Assembly (NCBI GenBank): GCA_040954595.2
Contig: CM082587.2
Location: forward strand, 9,672,001 to 9,736,000
DNA from: Balanoglossus misakiensis
Lineage: Eukaryota > Hemichordata
Length of the DNA: 64,000 nucleotides
Direction of reading: 5' to 3'
Shown: piece by piece, positions 27,001 through 39,687 of the stretch
Position numbering within the stretch: position 1 is the stretch's first letter
How the letters are laid out: the number at the start of each line of letters is the position of its first letter
Notes under the pieces: generated by a model
What the model saw: only the letters and a program-made list of their open reading frames with translations
The model's database searches: none
What the model was told of the DNA's origin: nothing
Position numbers and translations under genes: made by a program

Positions 27001-30000
27001 ATTGTATTTTCCACTTTTTGTAAGTGAAGCCTGACTGTCGCCTGTCTTAGGTCACCACTTCATAAGCGGTCTTACCCGTCATTGGCAGAAACAGTCTCAG
27101 GAAGTAAGCTTTCAGCCTACCAATGAAGCTATTGTATTTTCCACTTTTTGTAAGTGAAGCCTGACTGTCGCCTGTCTTAGGTCACCACTTCATAAGCGGT
27201 CTTACCCGTCATTGGCACAAACAGTCTCAGGAAGTAAGCTTTCAGCCTACCAATGAAGCTATTGTATTTTCCACTTTTTGTAAGTGAAGCCTGACTGTCG
27301 CCTGTCTTAGGTCACCACTTCATAAGCGGTCTTACCCGTCATTGGCACCAACTGTCTCAGGAAGTAAGCTTTCAGCCTACCAATGAAGCTATTGTATTTT
27401 CCACTTTTTGTAAGTGAAGCCTGACTGTCGCCTGTCTTAGGTCACCACTTCATAAGCGGTCTTACCCGTCATTGGCACCAACTGTCTCAGGAAGTAAGCT
27501 TTCAGCCTACCAATGAAGCTATTGTATTTTCCACTTTTTGTAAGTGAAGCCTGACTGTCGCCTGTCTTAGGTCACCACTTCATAAGCGGTCTTACCCGTC
27601 ATTGGCACAAACAGTCTCAGGAAGTAAGCTTTCAGCCTACCAATGTAGCTATTGTATTTTCCACTTTTTGTAAGTGAAGCCTGACTGTCGCCTGTCTTAG
27701 GTCACCACTTCATAAGCGGTCTTACCCGTCATTGGCACAAACAGTCTCAGGAAGTAAGCTTTCAGCCTACCAATGAAGCTATTGTATTTTCCACTTTGTG
27801 TAAGTGAAGCCTGACTGTCGCCTGTCTTAGGTCACCACTTCATAAGCGGTCTTACCCGTCATTGGCACAAACAGTCTCAGGAAGTAAGCTTTCAGCCTAC
27901 CAATGAAGCTATTGTATTTTCCACTTTTTGTAAGTGAAGCCTGACTGTCGCCTGTCTTAGGTGACCACTTCATAAGCGGTCTTACCCGTCATTGGCACAA
28001 ACAGTCTCAGGAAGTAAGCTTTCAGCCTACCAATGAAGCTATTGTATTTTCCACTTTTTGTAAGTGAAGCCTGACTGTCGCCTGTCTTAGGTGACCACTT
28101 CATAAGCGGTCTTACCCGTCATTGGCAGAAACAGTCTCAGGAAGTAAGCTTTCAGCCTACCAATGAAGCTATTGTATTTTCCACTTTTTGTAAGTGAAGC
28201 CTGACTGTCGCCTGTCTTAGGTCACCACTTCATAAGCGGTCTTACCCGTCATTGGCACAAACAGTCTCAGGAAGTAAGCTTTCAGCCTACCAATGAAGCT
28301 ATTGTATTTTCCACTTTTTGTAAGTGAAGCCTGACTGTCGCCTGTCTTAGGTCACCACTTCATAAGCGGTCTTACCCGTCATTGGCACCAACTGTCTCAG
28401 GAAGTAAGCTTTCAGCCTACCAATGAAGCTATTGTATTTTCCACTTTTTGTAAGTGAAGCCTGACTGTCGCCTGTCTTAGGTCACCACTTCATAAGCGGT
28501 CTTACCCGTCATTGGCACCAACTGTCTCAGGAAGTAAGCTTTCAGCCTACCAATGAAGCTATTGTATTTTCCACTTTTTGTAAGTGAAGCCTGACTGTCG
28601 CCTGTCTTAGGTCACCACTTCATAAGCGGTCTTACCCGTCATTGGCACAAACAGTCTCAGGAAGTAAGCTTTCAGCCTACCAATGTAGCTATTGTATTTT
28701 CCACTTTTTGTAAGTGAAGCCTGACTGTCGCCTGTCTTAGGTCACCACTTCATAAGCGGTCTTACCCGTCATTGGCACAAACAGTCTCAGGAAGTAAGCT
28801 TTCAGCCTACCAATGAAGCTATTGTATTTTCCACTTTGTGTAAGTGAAGCCTGACTGTCGCCTGTCTTAGGTCACCACTTCATAAGCGGTCTTACCCGTC
28901 ATTGGCACAAACAGTCTCAGGAAGTAAGCTTTCAGCCTACCAATGAAGCTATTGTATTTTCCACTTTTTGTAAGTGAAGCCTGACTGTCGCCTGTCTTAG
29001 GTGACCACTTCATAAGCGGTCTTACCCGTCATTGGCACCAACTGTCTCAGGAAGTAAGCTTTCAGCCTACCAATGAAGCTATTGTATTTTCCACTTTTTG
29101 TAAGTGAAGCCTGACTGTCGCCTGTCTTAGGTCACCACTTCATAAGTGGTCTTACCCGTCATTGGCACAAACAGTCTCAGGAAGTAAGCTTTCAGCCTAC
29201 CAATGTAGCTATTGTATTTTCCACTTTTTGTAAGTGAAGCCTGACTGTCGCCTGTCTTAGGTCACCACTTCATAAGCGGTCTTACCCGTCATTGGCACAA
29301 ACAGTCTCAGGAAGTAAGCTTTCAGCCTACCAATGAAGCTATTGTATTTTCCGCTTTTTGTAAGTGAAGCCTGACTGTCGCCTGTCTTAGGTCACCACTT
29401 CATAAGCGGTCTTACCCGTCATTGGCACAAACAGTCTCAGGTAGTAAGCTTTCAGCCTACCAATGTAGCTATTGTATTTTCCACTTTTTGTAAGTGAAGC
29501 CTGACTGTCGCCAGTCTTAGGTCACCACTTCATAAGCGGTCTTACCCGTCATTGGCACAAACAGTCTCAGGAAGTAAGCTTTCAGCCTACCAATGTAGCT
29601 ATTGTATTTTCCACTTTTTGTAAGTGAAGCCTGACTGTCGCCTGTCTTAGGTCACCACTTCATAAGCGGTCTTACCCGTCATTGGCAGAAACAGTCTCAG
29701 GAAGTAAGCTTTCAGCCTACCAATGAAGCTATTGTATTTTCCACTTTTTGTAAGTGAAGCCTGACTGTCGCCTGTCTTAGGTCACCACTTCATAAGCGGT
29801 CTTACCCGTCATTGGCACAAACAGTCTCAGGAAGTAAGCTTTCAGCCTACCAATGAAGCTATTGTATTTTCCACTTTTTGTAAGTGAAGCCTGACTGTCG
29901 CCTGTCTTAGGTCACCACTTCATAAGCGGTCTTACCCGTCATTGGCACCAACTGTCTCAGGAAGTAAGCTTTCAGCCTACCAATGAAGCTATTGTATTTT

Positions 30001-33000
30001 CCACTTTTTGTAAGTGAAGCCTGACTGTCGCCTGTCTTAGGTCACCACTTCATAAGCGGTCTTACCCGTCATTGGCACCAACTGTCTCAGGAAGTAAGCT
30101 TTCAGCCTACCAATGAAGCTATTGTATTTTCCACTTTTTGTAAGTGAAGCCTGACTGTCGCCTGTCTTAGGTCACCACTTCATAAGCGGTCTTACCCGTC
30201 ATTGGCACAAACAGTCTCAGGAAGTAAGCTTTCAGCCTACCAATGTAGCTATTGTATTTTCCACTTTTTGTAAGTGAAGCCTGACTGTCGCCTGTCTTAG
30301 GTCACCACTTCATAAGCGGTCTTACCCGTCATTGGCACAAACAGTCTCAGGAAGTAAGCTTTCAGCCTACCAATGAAGCTATTGTATTTTCCACTTTGTG
30401 TAAGTGAAGCCTGACTGTCGCCTGTCTTAGGTCACCACTTCATAAGCGGTCTTACCCGTCATTGGCACAAACAGTCTCAGGAAGTAAGCTTTCAGCCTAC
30501 CAATGAAGCTATTGTATTTTCCACTTTTTGTAAGTGAAGCCTGACTGTCGCCTGTCTTAGGTGACCACTTCATAAGCGGTCTTACCCGTCATTGGCACCA
30601 ACTGTCTCAGGAAGTAAGCTTTCAGCCTACCAATGAAGCTATTGTATTTTCCACTTTTTGTAAGTGAAGCCTGACTGTCGCCTGTCTTAGGTCACCACTT
30701 CATAAGTGGTCTTACCCGTCATTGGCACAAACAGTCTCAGGAAGTAAGCTTTCAGCCTACCAATGTAGCTATTGTATTTTCCACTTTTTGTAAGTGAAGC
30801 CTGACTGTCGCCTGTCTTAGGTCACCACTTCATAAGCGGTCTTACCCGTCATTGGCACAAACAGTCTCAGGACGTAAGCTTTCAGCCTACCAATGAAGCC
30901 TTTGTATTTTCCACTTTTTGTAAGTGAAGCCTGACTGTCGCCTGTCTTAGGTCACCACTTCATAAGCGGTCTTACCCGTCATTGGCACAAACAGTCTCAG
31001 GAAGTAAGCTTTCAGCCTACCAATGAAGCTATTGTATTTTCCACTTTTTGTAAGTGAAGCCTGACTGTCGCCTGTCTTAGGTCACCACTTCATAAGCGGT
31101 CTTACCCGTCATTGGCACAAACAGTCTCAGGACGTAAGCTTTCAGCCTACCAATGAAGCTATTGTATTTTCCACTTTTTGTAAGTGAAGCCTGACTGTCG
31201 CCTGTCTTAGGTCACCACTTCATAAGCGGTCTTACCCGTCATTGGCACAAACAGTCTCAGGACGTAAGCTTTCAGCCTACCAATGTAGCTATTGTATTTT
31301 CCACTTTTTGTAAGTGAAGCCTGACTGTCGCCTGTCTTAGGTCACCACTTCATAAGCGGTCTTACCCGTCATTGGCACAAACAGTCTCAGGAAGTAAGCT
31401 TTCAGCCTACCAATGAAGCTATTGTATTTTCCACTTTTTGTAAGTGAAGCCTGACTGTCGCCTGTCTTAGGTGACCACTTCATAAGCGGTCTTACCCGTC
31501 ATTGGCACCAACTGTCTCAGGAAGTAAGCTTTCAGCCTACCAATGAAGCTATTGTATTTTCCACTTTTTGTAAGTGAAGCCTGACTGTCGCCTGTCTTAG
31601 GTCACCACTTCATAAGTGGTCTTACCCGTCATTGGCACAAACAGTCTCAGGAAGTAAGCTTTCAGCCTACCAATGTAGCTATTGTATTTTCCACTTTTTG
31701 TAAGTGAAGCCTGACTGTCGCCTGTCTTAGGTCACCACTTCATAAGCGGTCTTACCCGTCATTGGCACAAACAGTCTCAGGACGTAAGCTTTCAGCCTAC
31801 CAATGAAGCCTTTGTATTTTCCACTTTTTGTAAGTGAAGCCTGACTGTCGCCTGTCTTAGGTCACCACTTCATAAGCGGTCTTACCCGTCATTGGCACAA
31901 ACAGTCTCAGGAAGTAAGCTTTCAGCCTACCAATGAAGCTATTGTATTTTCCACTTTTTGTAAGTGAAGCCTGACTGTCGCCTGTCTTAGGTCACCACTT
32001 CATAAGCGGTCTTACCCGTCATTGGCACAAACAGTCTCAGGACGTAAGCTTTCAGCCTACCAATGAAGCTATTGTATTTTCCACTTTTTGTAAGTGAAGC
32101 CTGACTGTCGCCTGTCTTAGGTCACCACTTCATAAGCGGTCTTACCCGTCATTGGCACAAACAGTCTCAGGACGTAAGCTTTCAGCCTACCAATGTAGCT
32201 ATTGTATTTTCCACTTTTTGTAAGTGAAGCCTGACTGTCGCCTGTCTTAGGTCACCACTTCATAAGCGGTCTTACCCGTCATTGGCACAAACAGTCTCAG
32301 GACGTAAGCTTTCAGCCTACCAATGAAGCCTTTGTATTTTCCACTTTTTGTAAGTGAAGCCTGACTGTCGCCTGTCTTAGGTCACCACTTCATAAGCGGT
32401 CTTACCCGTCATTGGCACAAACAGTCTCAGGAAGTAAGCTTTCAGCCTACCAATGAAGCTATTGTATTTTCCACTTTTTGTAAGTGAAGCCTGACTGTCG
32501 CCTGTCTTAGGTCACCACTTCATAAGCGGTCTTACCCGTCATTGGCACAAACAGTCTCAGGACGTAAGCTTTCAGCCTACCAATGAAGCTATTGTATTTT
32601 CCACTTTTTGTAAGTGAAGCCTGACTGTCGCCTGTCTTAGGTCACCACTTCATAAGCGGTCTTACCCGTCATTGGCACAAACAGTCTCAAGACGTAAGCT
32701 TTCAGCCTACCAATGTAGCTATTGTATTTTCCACTTTTTGTAAGTGAAGCCTGACTGTCGCCTGTCTTAGGTCACCACTTCATAAGCGGTCTTACCCGTC
32801 ATTGGCACAAACAGTCTCAGGACGTAAGCTTTCAGCCTACCAATGAAGCTATTGTATTTTCCACTTTTTGTAAGTGAAGCCTGACTGTCGCCTGTCTTAG
32901 GTCACCACTTCATAAGCGGTCTTACCCGTCATTGGCACCAACTGTCTCAGGAAGTAAGCTTTCAGCCTACCAATGAAGCTATTGTATTTTCCACTTTTTG

Positions 33001-36000
33001 TAAGTGAAGCCTGACTGTCGCCTGTCTTAGGTCACCACTTCATAAGCGGTCTTACCCGTCATTGGCACAAACAGTCTCAGGAAGTAAGCTTTCAGCCTAG
33101 CAATGAAGCTATTGTATTTTCCACTTTTTGTAAGTGAAGCCTGACTGTCGCCTGTCTTAGGTCACCACTTCATAAGCGGTCTTACCCGTCATTGGCACAA
33201 ACAGTCTCAGGTAGTAAGCTTTCAGCCTACCAATGTAGCTATTGTATTTTCCACTTTTTGTAAGTGAAGCCTGACTGTCGCCTGTCTTAGGTCACCACTT
33301 CATAAGCGGTCTTACCCGTCATTGGCACAAACAGTCTCAGGAAGTAAGCTTTCAGCCTACCAATGTAGCTATTGTATTTTCCACTTTTTGTAAGTGAAGC
33401 CTGACTGTCGCCTGTCTTAGGTCACCACTTCATAAGCGGTCTTACCCGTCATTGGCACAAACAGTCTCAGGACGTAAGCTTTCAGCCTACCAATGTAGCT
33501 ATTGTATTTTCCACTTTTTGTAAGTGAAGCCTGACTGTCGCCTGTCTTAGGTCACCACTTCATAAGCGGTCTTACCCGTCATTGGCACAAACAGTCTCAG
33601 GAAGTAAGCTTTCAGCCTACCAATGTAGCTATTGTATTTTCCACTTTTTGTAAGTGAAGCCTGACTGTCGCCTGTCTTAGGTCACCACTTCATAAGCGGT
33701 CTTACCCGTCATTGGCACAAACAGTCTCAGGACGTAAGCTTTCAGCCTACCAATGTAGCTATTGTATTTTCCACTTTTTGTAAGTGAAGCCTGACTGTCG
33801 CCTGTCTTAGGTCACCACTTCATAAGCGGTCTTACCCATCATTGGCACAAACAGTCTCAGGAAGTAAGCTTTCAGCCTACCAATGAAGCTATTGTATTTT
33901 CCACTTTTTGTAAGTGAAGCCTGACTGTCGCCTGTCTTAGGTCACCACTTCATAAGCGGTCTTACCCGTCATTGGCACAAACAGTCTCAGGAAGTAAGCT
34001 TTCAGCCTACCAATGTAGCTATTGTATTTTCCACTTTTTGTAAGTGAAGCCTGACTGTCGCCTGTCTTAGGTCACCACTTCATAAGCGGTCTTACCCGTC
34101 ATTGGCACAAACAGTCTCAGGAAGTAAGCTTTCAGCCTACCAATGTAGCTATTGTATTTTCCACTTTTTGTAAGTGAAGCCTGACTGTCGCCTGTCTTAG
34201 GTCACCACTTCATAAGCGGTCTTACCCGTCATTGGCACAAACAGTCTCAGGAAGTAAGCTTTCAGCCTACCAATGAAGCTATTGTATTTTCCGCTTTTTG
34301 TAAGTGAAGCCTGACTGTCGCCTGTCTTAGGTCACCACTTCATAAGCGGTCTTACCCGTCATTGGCACAAACAGTCTCAGGTAGTAAGCTTTCAGCCTAC
34401 CAATGTAGCTATTGTATTTTCCACTTTTTGTAAGTGAAGCCTGACTGTCGCCTGTCTTAGGTCACCACTTCATAAGCGGTCTTACCCGTCATTGGCACAA
34501 ACAGTCTCAGGAAGTAAGCTTTCAGCCTACCAATGTAGCTATTGTATTTTCCACTTTTTGTAAGTGAAGCCTGACTGTCGCCTGTCTTAGGTCACCACTT
34601 CATAAGCGGTCTTACCCGTCATTGGCACAAACAGTCTCAGGACGTAAGCTTTCAGCCTACCAATGTAGCTATTGTATTTTCCACTTTTTGTAAGTGAAGC
34701 CTGACTGTCGCCTGTCTTAGGTCACCACTTCATAAGCGGTCTTACCCGTCATTGGCACAAACAGTCTCAGGAAGTAAGCTTTCAGCCTACCAATGAAGCT
34801 ATTGTATTTTCCACTTTTTGTAAGTGAAGCCTGACTGTCGCCTGTCTTAGGTCACCACTTCATAAGCGGTCTTACCCGTCATTGGCACAAACAGTCTCAG
34901 GAAGTAAGCTTTCAGCCTACCAATGTAGCTATTGTATTTTCCACTTTTTGTAAGTGAAGCCTGACTGTCGCCTGTCTTAGGTCACCACTTCATAAGCGGT
35001 CTTACCCGTCATTGGCACAAACAGTCTCAGGACGTAAGCTTTCAGCCTACCAATGAAGCTATTGTATTTTCCACTTTTTGTAAGTGAAGCCTGACTGTCG
35101 CCTGTCTTAGGTCACCACTTCATAAGCGGTCTTACCCGTCATTGGCACCAACTGTCTCAGGAAGTAAGCTTTCAGCCTACCAATGAAGCTATTGTATTTT
35201 CCACTTTTTGTAAGTGAAGCCTGACTGTCGCCTGTCTTAGGTCACCACTTCATAAGCGGTCTTACCCGTCATTGGCACAAACAGTCTCAGGTAGTAAGCT
35301 TTCAGCCTACCAATGTAGCTATTGTATTTTCCACTTTTTGTAAGTGAAGCCTGACTGTCGCCCGTCTTAGGTCACCACTTCATAAGCGGTCTTACCCGTC
35401 ATTGGCACAAACAGTCTCAGGAAGTAAGCTTTCAGCCTACCAATGTAGCTATTGTATTTTCCACTTTTTGTAAGTGAAGCCTGACTGTCGCCTGTCTTAG
35501 GTCACCACTTCATAAGCGGTCTTACCCGTCATTGGCACAAACAGTCTCAGGACGTAAGCTTTCAGCCTACCAATGTAGCTATTGTATTTTCCACTTTTTG
35601 TAAGTGAAGCCTGACTGTCGCCTGTCTTAGGTCACCACTTCATAAGCGGTCTTACCCGTCATTGGCACAAACAGTCTCAGGAAGTAAGCTTTCAGCCTAC
35701 CAATGAAGCTATTGTATTTTCCACTTTTTGTAAGTGAAGCCTGACTGTCGCCTGTCTTAGGTCACCACTTCATAAGCGGTCTTACCCGTCATTGGCACAA
35801 ACAGTCTCAGGAAGTAAGCTTTCAGCCTACCAATGTAGCTATTGTATTTTCCACTTTTTGTAAGTGAAGCCTGACTGTCGCCTGTCTTAGGTCACCACTT
35901 CATAAGCGGTCTTACCCGTCATTGGCACAAACAGTCTCAGGAAGTAAGCTTTCAGCCTACCAATGTAGCTATTGTATTTTCCACTTTTTGTAAGTGAAGC

Positions 36001-37903
36001 CTGACTGTCGCCTGTCTTAGGTCACCACTTCATAAGCGGTCTTACCCGTCATTGGCACAAACAGTCTCAGGACGTAAGCTTTCAGCCTACCAATGTAGCT
36101 ATTGTATTTTCCACTTTTTGTAAGTGAAGCCTGACTGTCGCATGTCTTAGGTCACCACTTCATAAGCGGTCTTACCCGTCATTGGCACAAACAGTCTCAG
36201 GAAGTAAGCTTTCAGCCTACCAATGTAGCTATAGTATTTTCCACTTTTTGTAAGTGAAGCCTGACTGTCGCCTGTCTTAGGTCACCACTTCATAAGCGGT
36301 CTTACCCGTCATTGGCACAAACAGTCTCAGGAAGTAAGCTTTCAGCCTACCAATGAAGGTATTGTATTTTCCACTTTTTGTAAGTGAAGCCTGACTGTCG
36401 CCTGTCTTAGGTCACCACTTCATAAGCGGTCTTACCTGTCATTGGCACAAACAGTCTCAGGAAGTAAGCTTTCAGCCTACCAATGAAGCTATTGTATTTT
36501 CCGCTTTTTGTAAGTGAAGCCTGACTGTCGCCTGTCTTAGGTCACCACTTCATAAGCGGTCTTACCCGTCATTGGCACCAACAGTCTCAGGAAGTAAGCT
36601 TTCAGCCTACCAATGAAGCTATTGTATTTTCCACTTTTTGTAAGTGAAGCCTGACTGTCGCCTGTCTTAGGTCACCACTTCATAAGCGGTCTTACCCGTC
36701 ATTGGCACAAACAGTCTCAGGAAGTAAGCTTTCAGCCTACCAATGAAGCTATTGTATTTTCCACTTTTCGTAAGTGAAGCCTGACTGTCGCCTGTCTTAG
36801 GTCACCACTTCATAAGCGGTCTTACCCGTCATTGGCACAAACAGTCTCAGGAAGTAAGCTTTCAGCTTACCAATGTAGCTATTGTATTTTCCACTTTTTG
36901 TAAGTGAAGCCTGACTGTCGCCTGTCTTAGGTCACCACTTCATAAGCGGTCTTACCCGTCATTGGCACAAACAGTCTCAGAAAGTAAGCTTTCAGCCTAC
37001 CAATGTAGCTATTGTATTTCCACTTTTTGTAAGTGAAGCTTGACTGTCGCCTGCCTTAGGTCACCACTTCATAAGCGGTCCTACCCGTCATTGGCACAAA
37101 CAGTCTCAGGAAGTAAGCTTTCAGCCTACCAATGAAGCTATTGTATTTTCCACTTTTTGTAAGTGAAGCCTGACTGTCGCCTATCTTAGGTCACCACTTC
37201 ATAAGCGGTCTTACCCGTCATTGGCACAAACAGTCTCAGGAAGTAAGCTTTCAGCCTACCAATGAAGCTATTGTATTTCCACTTTTTGTACGTGAAGCCT
37301 GACTGTCGCCTGTCTTAGGTCACTACTTCATAAGCGGTCTTACCCGTCATTGGCACAAACAGTCTCAGGATTTAAGCTTTCAGCCTACCAATGTAGCTAT
37401 TGTATTTTCCACTTTTTGTAAGTGAAGCCTGACTGTCGCCTGTCTTAGGTCACCACTTCATAAGCGGTCTTACCCGTCATTGGCACAAACAGTCTCAGGA
37501 AGTAAGCTTTCAGCCAACCAATGTAGCTATTGTATTTTCTACTTTTTGTAAGTGAAGCCTGACTGTTGCCTGTCTTAGGTCACCACTTCATAAGCGGTCT
37601 TACCCGTCATTGGCACAAACAGTCTCAGGAAGTAAGCTTTCAGCCTACCAATGTAGCTATTGTATTTTCCACTTTTTGTAAGTGAAGCCTGACTGTCGCC
37701 TGTCTTAGGTCACCACTTCATAAGCGGTCTTACCCATCATTGGCACAATCAGTCTCAGGAAGTAAGCTTTCAGCCTACCAATGTAGCTATTGTATTTTCC
37801 ACTTTTTGTAAGTGAAGCCTGACTGTCGCCTGTCTTAGGTCACCACTTCATAAGCGGTCTTACCCGTCATTGGCACAAACAGTCTCAGGAAGTAAGCTTT
37901 CAG
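18079..37903. repeat. 130-bp satellite array, right block
   Basis: About 152 monomers of the same 130-bp satellite, in the same orientation and register as 1-9769. This block is more homogeneous, with its own variants: CAATGAAGCT, GGCACCAACTGTC, GACGTAAGC, TTTGTGTAAGTG and GCGCCAGTC. Variant groups recur at 910, 1040 and 1560 bp (7, 8 and 12 monomers), for example CACCAACTG pairs at 28386/28516 and 29946/30076. The last 900 bp, near 37000-37900, carries more substitutions and 1-bp deletions, as expected at an array edge. The array ends sharply inside a monomer at AAGCTTTCAG. Confidence 0.97.
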
Positions 37904-38993
37904 CTGAACCGGACCCAAGGACACCGACCCATCATTATACCTTTCAACAACAGGTACAGCAAGAAGAGAAATTAACGTAACACAACAGCCAGAAATTATG
38001 GATTCAATGACAACAGCAGGATTTATATCAATGAAAACCTTACACAAAGAAGAAAATCGTTCGGACGTCCCATGGCATTGCAGTGAAACTGGGACATAAA
38101 GGTCCAATCAATGAGGCTGACCACATGGTTACAGCTCCAATTACGGCAACTGTAAAATGTAGTGGAACTGCAGATGACTGACGTTGCCCAGGGCAACAGC
38201 GAACCGGGACCCTGGAGGGCAGAGCAGCGGGACCTGATTGACAGGAGCTGTACCGGTACATAGCAGTTGTGAACATAGTATATGAAATAATTTAAAATAG
38301 TCATTGCTCTCTGGGTCCATCATTTTCAGTAGAAGTGACCTGATTTCACATCAATAGTTTACCTCCCGTCATTTCCAGCTAATTTCATGTAGTACAAAAC
38401 TCCTATACAACATAATGACATTTCTAGAACCTTTTTTTGCTGGTTGGGCCGACAGACTAACACTAGTGGTTCTAAAAAGAAACTTCCATAACAACCTGTA
38501 CACTTGACACGTCCAAGTCAAGGCAGACCTAACCCATTCAAAATATGCAAATTAGGAAAAGACGCATACATGCATTCCTTGCATCCCCAGAGACACACAC
38601 AGGAAATCAAGCGAGTGCGGCCACTAGCTGGAAGAGCTGAATTCAATGCATTGCCTTGCGATGTTCATGATACAGGGGGGTTATGATCAATGAACAGAAC
38701 AGTGGTCCACTTTCACGAGTTGTAGTGCACTGATCGTGGCAAGTTGATCATGGCAAAACAAACGACTATGTTAGATAGCAGTGCTTCGCAAGTTTGGCTA
38801 ATTTGTATGAAAATCATCTCGGCAAACAGTGCACTACCTTTTTCTCGCATTTGCGATTTGGCGAGCGGGTAGCGAAAACACTGCTGGCTAATCCGTTCCG
38901 ATTTCTGTCACTGTTCCAATTCTTCCTCAACACCTCAAAGCTACACACCCCTACTAGAAAATGGTATGAATTCTTGACGGACGGAAGTAGTAG
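37904..38993. other. Satellite-flanking region with no recognisable gene
   Basis: This is the sequence between the array edge and the next transposon. Short open frames exist on both strands (up to about 90 codons), but none has a recognisable domain, consistent codon pattern or splice structure. No inverted repeat or tandem structure stood out. Confidence 0.6.
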
Positions 38994-39025
38994 CAGTCGA
39001 GAAACTGGGTAGTGAATTTGCATAT

Positions 39026-39687
39026 TTTATCATCGCCGGAGCCTCGCTTTCAAACACGCGGGAGCTGCAAACATGGCGTTCGCTACCCTCGCCATTGTCA
39101 TGTAAACACATTTTTAGAAGTGGTTTATCTCAGTTAAAAACCCCACTTTTCTGGGGTATTATAAAGTAATTATTGGGATAACGAACAAATCCGTCATTTT
39201 TAGCGTCATTTTCTTGCAATTCACGACCAATCTCGGCACCAGTCATTACGGTGATTTATCACGCTACGACGGGCCAACTTTCAGCGAACGGGTACGGGGT
39301 CAAGGAGGTCGTGAGCCATCACGATATTTCAATCACATGATTTGGAAAGTTCAAGGGTACTTCAGTCCAAATATGGGAGTAGTGCCGCCTTGCAAACGCA
39401 AACGACGCAGTGTTGACTGATCCAGGTCACTTACTTCCAGGTTTCGATGTTGCGCGCGATGTGTATGCGTTGAAGTTAGTCATGCGTACAGGTCTGTAGG
39501 TTCCCGGCGTTAATTAAAGCCGCCCGGCCGCGAACCACACGATGTGAGCTAAAGCCCAACCTGCACGACCCAGTCCACCAGGGCTACAATTATTGCGGCT
39601 ACGGTTATGCGAAATACTGACTCTCCTTGCAAGTCACCACGTATGTTGCATGCCCCCCCCCCCCCCGCCACGTACAGCCACACTGAG
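39026..39687. other. Left interior of the 38994-42340 transposon, no gene
   Basis: This is non-coding sequence between the left inverted end and the last block of the CXC gene. It includes a C17-like run at 39652-39667. A 68-codon plus-strand frame (39214-39420) shows no domain and overlaps a segment repeated near 42033, so it is not called. Confidence 0.5.

Noticed and set aside
1-37903. CENP-B box in the satellite monomer
   Set aside because: TTCATAAGCGG is only superficially similar; the required core positions are not matched.
38504-39023. Short ORFs on both strands next to the satellite and the 38994 transposon end
   Set aside because: No domain, no splice context, and one crosses the transposon boundary.
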